Of a stretch of 64,000 bases of DNA, positions 42,532 through 50,379 are shown piece by piece (the first letter of the stretch is position 1; each line of letters opens with the position of its first letter). This DNA is from an uncultured Alphaproteobacteria bacterium. GTDB taxonomy: Bacteria > Pseudomonadota > Alphaproteobacteria > Methylaequorales > Methylaequoraceae. Both the position numbers and the translations under genes were made by a program. The DNA is taken from positions 221,711 to 285,710 of the forward strand of contig CACEXK010000001.1 of the NCBI GenBank assembly GCA_902563505.1, given 5' to 3'. The notes beneath the pieces were generated by a model. It was not told the DNA's origin. It saw only the letters and a list, made by a program, of their open reading frames with translations, and did no database searches.

Positions 42532-42882
42532 ATGAGATTAATAATACTTTTTTTTATAAGTTTAATATTTTTATTTAAAGAAAATTTAGCGAATGAATTT
42601 AAGCTAATTTGCGAAAATAAAAAGCAAGTTAACAATATTAAGTTAAGTAACCGGTTTTCAAAAATTATAAACTTTAATAACAAAACTGTTGAAAATATTT
42701 CTGGAAATTATTTTGATAAAATTTTAATTTTTAATAAATATGAATTAATAATGCAAAATAATATTTTTCAAACAACAAGTTCATTTAATTTAATAAATGG
42801 TGAATGGACTGTCTACAATGAAAAGTTTATTGATATATACAGTTGCAAAAAAAAAGGCGTTAATCAAAAATTAACGCCTTAA
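42532..42882 (+). CDS. Exported hypothetical protein (116 aa)
   Basis: A signal peptide (LIILFFISLIFLFKENLANE, cleavage near residue 21) precedes a beta-rich mature domain of about 95 residues with two Cys (near 27 and 105), likely paired. It begins 7 bp after tRNA-Arg with no ribosome site. Its last codons overlap the hairpin at 42854-42880, which would trim or mark the 3' end. No family is recognised. Confidence 0.55.
   Translation: MRLIILFFISLIFLFKENLANEFKLICENKKQVNNIKLSNRFSKIINFNNKTVENISGNYFDKILIFNKYELIMQNNIFQTTSSFNLINGEWTVYNEKFIDIYSCKKKGVNQKLTP
42854..42880 (-). terminator. Intrinsic terminator for leftward transcription
   Basis: AAGGCGTTAA and TTAACGCCTT form a perfect 10-bp stem around TCAAAAA. 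On the minus strand the stem is followed by nine T, so it would end transcripts of the Sel1-like gene at 43133-43747. On the plus strand it overlaps the end of the 116-aa frame. Confidence 0.6.
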
Positions 42883-42969
42883 AAAATATGGGGAGGAATG
42901 TTTATTTTAAATTTAATAGCAAAATATTATAAAGTAAAATTTATTTTAATTATAAGCAATATTGATTAG

Positions 42970-43155
42970 GTGAATAGTACATTTCTTATCGCATTTTTAA
43001 TTGCATTAATCGATACCACTCTTACTTACAAATATTTTTTAATAAATTTAAAAAATAGATTTGCACTTTGTATACTTTTTTTCTTAATTTCTTTTTATAT
43101 AATTATATTAATAATTAATTATATAAAAAAGTTTATTCCTCTTTCTCTAACTTAA
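42970..43155 (+). CDS. Possible small membrane protein (61 aa)
   Basis: From GTG 42970 the frame encodes two hydrophobic spans, FLIAFLIALIDTTLTYKYF and CILFFLISFYIIILIINYI, with a short basic end. The final 23 bp overlap the convergent Sel1-like gene. No ribosome site is clear. AT-rich DNA easily yields such frames, so this is uncertain. Confidence 0.33.
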   Translation: MNSTFLIAFLIALIDTTLTYKYFLINLKNRFALCILFFLISFYIIILIINYIKKFIPLSLT

Positions 43156-43747
43156 TTGGCAATTGAATTTCTTCTTCAATCAATGAACTATATTCTCCAT
43201 TTAAAAATAGTAATTCCTCTGGGGAAAGTTCTTTTGAAATTTTTTTAATGTAATAGTCACTTTCATTAATTCCAAATATTTTTGATTCTAAAAATAATTT
43301 ATAAGCAATTTTTAAATTTTTAACAGTTCCAACTCCAGAATAATGCATATTAGCTAAATTAAACATAGCTTGTGGATGACCAAAATTTGAAGCTGCTTGA
43401 TACAACTCAAATGCTTTAATTACATCTTTATTAACGCTTTCACCATTATAATACTTCCAACCCAAATTATATTGTGCATATTTATTGGAAAGATTAGAGG
43501 CAGCCTCATAGTAATATAGCGCCCTAGTTTTATCAACTGGAACTCCAAAACCATTATCATAAATAATAGCTAAATTGAACATTGCATCACTTCTTTTTTC
43601 GTCATTTTCGTTGTTAGAAACTTTTTTAAACATATCTAATGAATCCTCAATTTTTCTCAAATTGAAAAGCTCAAGAGCCTTAAAATAGTCATTTGAGAAA
43701 CTAGATGAAAAAGAGAATAAAAAGGAAAATAAGATTAAATATTTCAT
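43133..43747 (-). CDS. Exported Sel1-like repeat (SLR/TPR) protein
   Basis: This 204-aa protein has a signal peptide (LILFSFLFSFSSSFS, residues 4-18). Three Sel1-like repeats of about 36 residues follow: AMFNLAIIYDNGFGVPVDKT near 56, AQYNLGWKYYNGESVNKDVI near 92, and AMFNLANMHYSGVGTVKNLK near 128. SLR proteins form solenoids that scaffold envelope complexes. The partner is not evident. Transcription probably ends at the terminator at 42854-42880. Confidence 0.85.
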   Translation of the reverse strand: MKYLILFSFLFSFSSSFSNDYFKALELFNLRKIEDSLDMFKKVSNNENDEKRSDAMFNLAIIYDNGFGVPVDKTRALYYYEAASNLSNKYAQYNLGWKYYNGESVNKDVIKAFELYQAASNFGHPQAMFNLANMHYSGVGTVKNLKIAYKLFLESKIFGINESDYYIKKISKELSPEELLFLNGEYSSLIEEEIQLPIKLEKEE

Positions 43748-43805
43748 AGCATAACACTCCTACTTTATAATTAATGTTACTTGCTTTCCAAAACTACTTT
43801 AATAA

Positions 43806-43882
<77 letters not shown>

Positions 43883-44023
43883 CACCTTCTTTTGCTTATA
43901 GTATATTGAGGATATAATTAAAAGAAAAAAATTTTTTAGAATTAATAAGATTAATTGTTATATGAAAAGTTTTTTTAGGATAGAATACTCTGGCTATTTA
44001 GTGTAAAAATCAAATTATTGAGA

Positions 44024-45373
44024 ATGATAAAATTTGCAGATAATAAAAGAATGCTCAAATATATTCTTGTTTTGTTACTAATTGTATCACCATTAGGAAG
44101 CATACAAGCAGAGAACCTCCGGGATGTTTTAAAAGATGCTTATAACTTTTTCCCTGATATAAAAAAAAGTGAATCTGATTTAAAGAATGCAAAAAAAGAT
44201 GTAACTATTTCAAAAACTGATTTTCTTCCATCTATTGATTTTTCTGCATCCCAGGGTAAAAACATTAGTAAAAGTCATCCAGATACTTCAAGAATCGATG
44301 TAACAGAAATTCACCCAACAACTTTTGATTTAGATATCACACAACCATTAAGTTACACCAAAGCAATTTCATTAAAACAAGCGAAAAATACTCTGAAAAT
44401 ATCTCGTTTACAAAATAGTTCGGTTACACAAAATGTATTGTTCCGGGCAAGTAAAGCATACTATACGGTTCTTAAAGACTATTTTCTTCTAGATGTTTCA
44501 AAAAAGAATGAGGAAAATTTGATTAAAAAACTAGAGGCTGCAGAAAAAAGATTTGAATTCAGGGATGTAACAAAAACAGATGTCTTTCAAGCAAAAGCGA
44601 GTCTTGCTGAAGCTACTTCAAAAAGAATAGAAGCTGAAAATAATCTAGATATTTCTATTTCTGACTTTAAAACAGCGGTTGGAAGACTACCGAATATCAA
44701 TTGGTATGATGATTCAGATGAAAATGTGACAGATGCAAATCCTAAAGACTGGGGAAAATTTGGTGAACTTCCATCACTTCCATCTTCACTTGATAAATCA
44801 ATCGAAATCGGTCTGGAGAAAAATCCCGACTTTAATCAGTTAAGATATAGGTATGAAAACTCTAAATTTGATATTAAAAAAAGTACTTTGGGTTTTGCTC
44901 CTGAATTATCATTGTCAGGATCCATTGCAAAATCGTTAGATTCATCAAGAACAGTTGAAAGGAAAGATAGTTACAGTGTAACTGCTGAAGTCACAGTACC
45001 AATATTTAATAAAGGGCATAATATTCTAAATCTCGAAAAATCAAAAAACTCAGCAATCTCCGTTCTCAAATCAATGGAATCAGAAAAATTAAACCTTTTA
45101 TTTCAAATAAAATCATCTTGGAAAAAAATTGAAAGTACAAAATCTAGTATTGACTCATTAAAACTATCTGTTGAATCAAATATTATGGCTGTAGATGGAG
45201 TGACACAAGAGGTTGGAGTCGGAACTAGAACAACATTTGAAATCTTAGATGCTCAACAAAAACTTACTCAATCAGAATCGAGTTTGGTTAATGCACAATA
45301 TCAATTAATAATTTCCTCTTTTGAACTTTTAAAGCTTTGCGGATTATTAAATTTCAAATATTTAGGCTTTTAA
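44024..45373 (+). CDS. TolC-family outer-membrane efflux protein of the secretion locus
   Basis: From ATG 44024 the protein has 449 residues (a TTG at 44018 adds two). A signal peptide ends LGSIQAENL. The OEP duplication is visible: long helical segments with heptad-like patterns and two strand segments, for example PTTFDLDITQPL near 95 and YSVTAEVTVPIFNKG near 320. RTTFEILDAQQKLTQSESSL near 403 is the conserved helix motif of T1SS TolC proteins. It forms the outer-membrane channel for the ABC/HlyD pairs encoded downstream, separated only by the 285-aa repeat protein gene. Confidence 0.88.
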   Translation: MIKFADNKRMLKYILVLLLIVSPLGSIQAENLRDVLKDAYNFFPDIKKSESDLKNAKKDVTISKTDFLPSIDFSASQGKNISKSHPDTSRIDVTEIHPTTFDLDITQPLSYTKAISLKQAKNTLKISRLQNSSVTQNVLFRASKAYYTVLKDYFLLDVSKKNEENLIKKLEAAEKRFEFRDVTKTDVFQAKASLAEATSKRIEAENNLDISISDFKTAVGRLPNINWYDDSDENVTDANPKDWGKFGELPSLPSSLDKSIEIGLEKNPDFNQLRYRYENSKFDIKKSTLGFAPELSLSGSIAKSLDSSRTVERKDSYSVTAEVTVPIFNKGHNILNLEKSKNSAISVLKSMESEKLNLLFQIKSSWKKIESTKSSIDSLKLSVESNIMAVDGVTQEVGVGTRTTFEILDAQQKLTQSESSLVNAQYQLIISSFELLKLCGLLNFKYLGF

Positions 45374-45481
45374 AATAAATTACTTGAATAAATTATTTAT
45401 TAGTGTATAACTGTAATATAATTGTATAGACTTTCTTTATAAGTAATCACATAAATAAAATTTAATTAAAAGGACAATAAA

Positions 45482-46339
45482 ATGGCTGAAGATACAGGTA
45501 TGCCACCTGGTGGTCCGGGAGATATGGGAACACCCCCTCCAGGTGAACTGCCACCAGAAATGGATGCAATGGCTGATGCTGCAGGAGATGCTGCTGCTGA
45601 AGCTTATAATGCCGTAATAGCTGACGGTGGCTCTATTGCAGATGCTGCTGCTGCTGGAATTGAAGCAGCAGGAACAGTTATGACTGCCGCTGGAGCTCCA
45701 CCAGAAATGGTTGAAGCTATGGGTACAGCTGCTACGGAAGGAATAAATAATGCTATAGAAAGTGGTGCTTCTCCAGCAGAAGCATTTGATATGGCCGGTG
45801 AGTCAGTTGACGCTGCTATGGGAGATATGGGCCCAGGTCCAGCAGATCCAGGTGGTGAATTCGGACCACCTCCAGGTGATATGGGACCAGGAGGACCAGA
45901 CGGACCACCTCCAGGAGCTGATATGGATGGTGATGGTATGCCACCTCCTCCTCCAGGTGATATGGGACCAGGACCAGACGGACCAATGGGACCACCTCCA
46001 GGTGATATGGGACCAGGACCAGATGGACCAATGGGACCAGGACCAGATCCATTATTTGGTGAAGGTGGACCAGCAGGTGGACCGCCACCAGGTGAACCAG
46101 GTGGACCACCACCAGGTGACCCTATGGGCCCACCGCCAGGAGCTGATATGGATGGTGATGGTATGCCACCTCCACCTCCAGGTGATATGGGTGAAGCAAT
46201 GACACATATGGATGATGCAGGTGCACACCATGGACCAGGCCCCGACGGACCTGAAGGACCTCCTCCGGGAGCAGATATGGACGGTGATGGAATGGCTCCT
46301 CCACCTCCACCTGATGATCCATCTGATGATGTCGTCTAA
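45482..46339 (+). CDS. Gly/Pro/Asp-rich repeat protein, probable secreted substrate
   Basis: The 285-aa protein has AAAGGA about 8 bp upstream of the ATG and no signal peptide. Residues 28-115 are Ala-rich helices with two G-x-S-x-x-E/D-A repeats (VIADGGSIADAAAAGIEAAG, GINNAIESGASPAEAFDMAG). The rest is PPPGDMGPG-type repeats, in which PPPGADMDGDGM occurs three times; DMDGDG resembles a DxDxDG calcium-binding loop. It ends DDPSDDVV. Its place between the TolC and ABC genes and the shared helical repeat with the FecR/RTX proteins point to export through this apparatus. Composition is much GC-richer than its neighbours. A terminator follows. Confidence 0.8.
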   Translation: MAEDTGMPPGGPGDMGTPPPGELPPEMDAMADAAGDAAAEAYNAVIADGGSIADAAAAGIEAAGTVMTAAGAPPEMVEAMGTAATEGINNAIESGASPAEAFDMAGESVDAAMGDMGPGPADPGGEFGPPPGDMGPGGPDGPPPGADMDGDGMPPPPPGDMGPGPDGPMGPPPGDMGPGPDGPMGPGPDPLFGEGGPAGGPPPGEPGGPPPGDPMGPPPGADMDGDGMPPPPPGDMGEAMTHMDDAGAHHGPGPDGPEGPPPGADMDGDGMAPPPPPDDPSDDVV

Positions 46340-46398
46340 TATTATTTTGAAGATACTTAATTAATTATCTTCACAAATTTAATATTAATTTTATAAAA

Positions 46399-46431
46399 AC
46401 CCTCTGGGAAATTTTTCAGGGGGTTTTTTTT
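46399..46431 (+). terminator. Intrinsic terminator after the repeat-protein gene
   Basis: ACCCTCTG pairs with CAGGGGGT around a 10-nt loop and is followed by eight T. It would make the repeat protein a separate, probably highly expressed unit and insulate it from the ABC-transporter operon that starts at 46478. Confidence 0.85.
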
Positions 46432-46477
46432 ATTTTGATTAAATATTAATTTTATATATTATGTTTGTGAGGAAATT

Positions 46478-48643
46478 ATGGAAGCCATTAGAGGTTCACA
46501 AAAAGCAATAATACTTGTTGCACGCCAACTGGGTGTCCACATAGGTCCAAATGACATCCCCGAAAGATTCAAAATTGAAGATAGAGAATTGTCAACTTCA
46601 GAAATGTGCGAGTTAGCTACATCTTTTGATATCAAAGCAAAAGCTACAAAAATTAATGATCAAGAACTAATAAAACTCCTTTCTAAAAAACAACAAATTC
46701 TTAGATTAAAAAATGGTCGATATATTATTGGATTGAGAGCAATCGTTGCAGAAGATGAAACCTCTATTCTCTGTCTTGATGCTGGTGTTTCAAGTCCTAA
46801 ACCCCAACAAATAAATCTCAAAGAATTAGAAAAAGGTTGGGATGGCACAGTGATACTTCTTAAAGCGAAATTAAAAATCTTTGAGGAAACCAGCGAATTA
46901 AAAATTGGTTGGTTAATTGGCGAATCATTTAGAAATAAATCTGTTCTAGTTCAACTTTTAATTGTAGCCTTGATTTTAAATATCTTTGCAGTTATTCCTG
47001 CCGTTTTTATGATGCTAGTACTAGATAAAGTTGTAAATTATGAAGCTTATTCAACTTTGTATGTAATAACTTCTGGGGTTGTTGTTGCATATATATTTAA
47101 TGGAATTCTTGGTTACTTAAAAACTTATCTCTTAGATTTTTTATCACAAAAGGTTGAGGCAAAGTTGTCTGTCAAAGTTTTTGAGAAATTGGTTTCCCTT
47201 CCTATGCAAAGATTTCACAGGGAATCGCCTAATTTTCTTAGATTCACAGGACAAATCTCACAAATTAAAAGTCTATTAACCCAGAAAATTTTTTCTACTG
47301 GTCTTGATTCTATTAGTCTAATAGTCTTTGTTCCAATTTTATTTTTTTATAGTCCAGTACTTTTTGGAGTTGTTCTAACTTTTAGTTTAATGGGAGCAAT
47401 TGCATCAATGTTTTATTCAAAAAAACAGAGAGAGTCGATGGGGGGTGTTGCTAAAGCTGATGCTGCAAGGCAAGAATTCATTTCAGTTAGTGTTAATGGT
47501 ATAGAAAATGTAAAAGGTTTAGCATTAGAACCCGGTCTAAAAGATGCATGGAGAGAACTTGAGGCAAATTATATTATTGCATCAGAAGAGATGCAAAAAA
47601 GAACAGCTGTTCTTCAAAATATTACATCAACAATTAATCAACTAATGACTGCAATGGTCATTTTTGTCGGAGTTCATTTAGTATTTGCAGGAGGCTTGTC
47701 TGCAGGAATATTAGTAGGTTTTAATATGTTAGCGGGTAGAGTTTCAAGACCAATAATTGACTTAGTTACTCTCAAAACTGAGATAACAAAACTTGTTCAG
47801 TCACTACAAACCGTCTCAGGGATAGTTGATGCAAATTCAGAAACAACTGTTAGAGGTCAAAAACCTCAATTGATGGGACAAGTAAGTTTTAAAAATGTCG
47901 AATTTGGTTATGATGATGAAACAAAGATTCTCAAAAATATTGATGTTGAAATTAATCCAAGACAAATTGTAGGAATCACTGGGAAAAGTGGCTGCGGTAA
48001 AAGTACGATGGCAAAACTTATTCAGGGTTTGTATCGTCCACAGTCTGGTATAGTTGCTCTCGATAATATTGATTTAAGGCTATTAGATCTAAGTCATATC
48101 CGATCTCAAGTTTCTCTTGTCGGTGCAGAAAGTTATTTTTTCCCTGGCACAATAAGAGAAAATATTTCAAGACCAATGCCAAATTCTTCAATGGATAGAA
48201 TTACTTGGGCAGCAAAAAAAGTTTTTGCTCATGAAGAAATTGAGTCATTTCCTGATGGTTACGAAACATTCCTAGAGGAAAATGCTTCAAATGTATCAAC
48301 TGGTATGAGACAAAAATTTGCTATTGCTAGAGCATTAATTAGAAATCCAAGAATTTTAATCTTAGATGATGCAATTAGTGGATTTGATGTTGAGAGTGAA
48401 ATAAAATTATATGATGCTTTGCCTGACATTGCATTGGGAAGAACAGTGATTATTGTTTCTAATAGAGTCTCACATTTAAGACTTTGCAATAAAATATTTG
48501 TGCTAGCAGATGGTAAAATTACGCAAGAAGGATCATTTGACCAACTTAGACAAATTCCTGGCTTTTTTAGCGAAAGTTTTTTAAACCAAAGTTCTGTTTT
48601 AGGTTTGAATGAAAAATCAAAAACTATTAAGAAAGCTGGATAA
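46478..48643 (+). CDS. Type I secretion ABC transporter with C39-like domain and atypical ATPase residues
   Basis: This 721-aa protein has an N-terminal peptidase-like domain (about 1-125) without the catalytic Cys, so a substrate-binding C39-like domain. Six spans lie at about 150-430, and a nucleotide-binding domain at about 470-710. Walker A is ITGKSGCGKSTMAKL near 500. The signature is VSTGMRQKFAIARAL (SGGQ replaced by STGM). Walker B is ILILDDAISGFD, with Asp where the catalytic Glu normally stands, and the H-loop is IVSNRVSHL, with Asn for His. It belongs to the HlyB-type exporter family. The adaptor gene follows at 5 bp. Confidence 0.9.
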   Translation: MEAIRGSQKAIILVARQLGVHIGPNDIPERFKIEDRELSTSEMCELATSFDIKAKATKINDQELIKLLSKKQQILRLKNGRYIIGLRAIVAEDETSILCLDAGVSSPKPQQINLKELEKGWDGTVILLKAKLKIFEETSELKIGWLIGESFRNKSVLVQLLIVALILNIFAVIPAVFMMLVLDKVVNYEAYSTLYVITSGVVVAYIFNGILGYLKTYLLDFLSQKVEAKLSVKVFEKLVSLPMQRFHRESPNFLRFTGQISQIKSLLTQKIFSTGLDSISLIVFVPILFFYSPVLFGVVLTFSLMGAIASMFYSKKQRESMGGVAKADAARQEFISVSVNGIENVKGLALEPGLKDAWRELEANYIIASEEMQKRTAVLQNITSTINQLMTAMVIFVGVHLVFAGGLSAGILVGFNMLAGRVSRPIIDLVTLKTEITKLVQSLQTVSGIVDANSETTVRGQKPQLMGQVSFKNVEFGYDDETKILKNIDVEINPRQIVGITGKSGCGKSTMAKLIQGLYRPQSGIVALDNIDLRLLDLSHIRSQVSLVGAESYFFPGTIRENISRPMPNSSMDRITWAAKKVFAHEEIESFPDGYETFLEENASNVSTGMRQKFAIARALIRNPRILILDDAISGFDVESEIKLYDALPDIALGRTVIIVSNRVSHLRLCNKIFVLADGKITQEGSFDQLRQIPGFFSESFLNQSSVLGLNEKSKTIKKAG

Positions 48644-48648
48644 AGACA

Positions 48649-50376
48649 ATGTCTGCAAAAAAACCTCCTCAACCATCCTTAAGAAATCTTGCAGCTGGTG
48701 ATGTTCTCTTTCGTGAGGGAGAGGTTGGTGATTATGCCTACCAGGTTGTCAAAGGTAAAATAGAAGTTTGTAAATTTAATGGTGACGAATATGTAACTCT
48801 GTCTACACTAGAAAAGGGTGCATTATTCGGAGAAATGGCCCTAATCGACAAACAGCCAAGAAGTGCAATGGCTCGATCAGTAGATGAGGCAGTTGTTAAA
48901 GAAATTGATAAAGAAGCTCTTTTGGGTTTTTTAAAAAATTCACCACAAACTGCATTTAATATGATGCAACAATTAGCGAGCTACGCTAGAAATGCTAATG
49001 AAAAACTCTCTGTTGATGCTTTTCAATCAGAATCATCTGACGAAAATTCTGATGACTCAGGTGCAACAGAATTATCAGATGAGGAAAAAGAAAAAAAATC
49101 TAAGAAAATTCTGATGAATGAACTTCTTGATGAGTTTGATGACGATATCGATAGGATTAAATCTAAACAAGTTCCAAAGTCTGTTAAATATTCAGTTTTC
49201 TCGTTTGGTTTTTTAGTGATATTTTTAATAATGTGGGGCACCATATCAGAAATAGATACAACTATAACTGCATCTGGTAAGATTACTACAGTTGTTCCAA
49301 ATGTTGAAGTTCAATCAAATTTCGATTCTGTAGTAAAAGAAATTTTTGTAAAAAAAGGGCAAAGTGTATCAAAAGGAGAACCCTTGCTAGCTTTTGACTC
49401 TACTTTACAAAAAGCAGATCGGATGAAACTTAATTATCAATTATCAGTTATCAACTCTAAAATTGATCGACTAAAAAAACAATCTTTACTGAGAACAAAT
49501 GTTTCTGTTAAAAACCCAGATGATGAGAGACAAAATAAAATTTTTAAGGATAAGAAAGCTCAATATCTTGCAAAAAAAGCGTCTCTTGACAAACAAATTT
49601 CCTCCACAGAGGATGACTTAAAATTTGTTAAAGAACAATTAGATATACAAAAACAACTTGAGGATTCTAAAAAAGAATTATTTGAATTAGATTTAGTTGC
49701 TGAATCTCAGGTATTGGCTGAAAAAAACAAAAGACTTTCATTAGAAAAAGAATTCACAAAAACTACTAACAAACTCAGTGAACTAAAATCTAACAGTAAA
49801 GAGTATTACAGCCAATTCTTTGGGGGAATTAATGATGAACTTGTATCTTTAGAGGACCAAAGAATGAATTTACAAGAAGATTTAAAAAAACTTGAGAGAC
49901 AACAAACAGATGTAATTGTTAGAGCACCATCAGATGGAATGATTTTAACTTTACACTCATTATATTCAGGTGCAGTAATTTCAAAAGGTAAAAGTGTAGT
50001 AACATTAGTTCCTACCGGAGTTGAGCTACTAACTGTATTCGATGTTGATCCATCTGATATTAGTAAATTAATACCCGATACATCAGTTAAAATTCAACTC
50101 AATGCTCTTCCTGCCCAAAAACATGGCGAGTTAAAGGGTAAGCTAATCTATGTTTCAGCTGATACTGTAGATAAAGATGTTGATGGAAACTCTGGCAACT
50201 TTTACAGAGCAAGAGCACAAATCACATTAAATGAATTAAAAGATACACCCCCAGGGTTTAATTTGATGCCTGGCATGAAAGTATCAGGTAAATTTAGAGT
50301 AGGTAAAAGAAGATTGATAACATATTTTATCTATCCTCTGATAAGAACAATAGGAAATAGTTTTGCGGAACCATAA
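48649..50376 (+). CDS. HlyD-type membrane fusion protein with N-terminal cyclic-nucleotide-binding domain
   Basis: Of 575 residues, about 10-125 form a Crp-like cyclic-nucleotide-binding domain: FREGEVGDYAYQVVKGKIEV near 23, then LFGEMALIDKQPRSAMARS near 62 with the phosphate-binding GE and R. An acidic linker (about 127-165) follows, then a single membrane span near 182-203. The HlyD periplasmic part has TASGKITTVVPNVEVQSNFD near 206, long coiled-coil helices (270-410) and a beta-barrel end. The binding domain is before the span and thus cytoplasmic, where cAMP is made. Adaptor plus sensor in one chain would let a cyclic nucleotide gate secretion; this is inference. Confidence 0.9.
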   Translation: MSAKKPPQPSLRNLAAGDVLFREGEVGDYAYQVVKGKIEVCKFNGDEYVTLSTLEKGALFGEMALIDKQPRSAMARSVDEAVVKEIDKEALLGFLKNSPQTAFNMMQQLASYARNANEKLSVDAFQSESSDENSDDSGATELSDEEKEKKSKKILMNELLDEFDDDIDRIKSKQVPKSVKYSVFSFGFLVIFLIMWGTISEIDTTITASGKITTVVPNVEVQSNFDSVVKEIFVKKGQSVSKGEPLLAFDSTLQKADRMKLNYQLSVINSKIDRLKKQSLLRTNVSVKNPDDERQNKIFKDKKAQYLAKKASLDKQISSTEDDLKFVKEQLDIQKQLEDSKKELFELDLVAESQVLAEKNKRLSLEKEFTKTTNKLSELKSNSKEYYSQFFGGINDELVSLEDQRMNLQEDLKKLERQQTDVIVRAPSDGMILTLHSLYSGAVISKGKSVVTLVPTGVELLTVFDVDPSDISKLIPDTSVKIQLNALPAQKHGELKGKLIYVSADTVDKDVDGNSGNFYRARAQITLNELKDTPPGFNLMPGMKVSGKFRVGKRRLITYFIYPLIRTIGNSFAEP

Positions 50377-50379
50377 AAA

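Noticed and set aside
42387..42683. Minus-strand frame of 98 aa across tRNA-Arg
   Set aside because: It contains the typical mistranslated-tRNA phrase (GTIRTYDLLLRRQLLYPAELRG), so it is an artefact of the tRNA gene.
45762..46322. Several long frames in other phases within the Gly/Pro repeat gene
   Set aside because: The GC-rich repeats keep other frames open; their products are Gln/His/Val-rich with no ribosome site.
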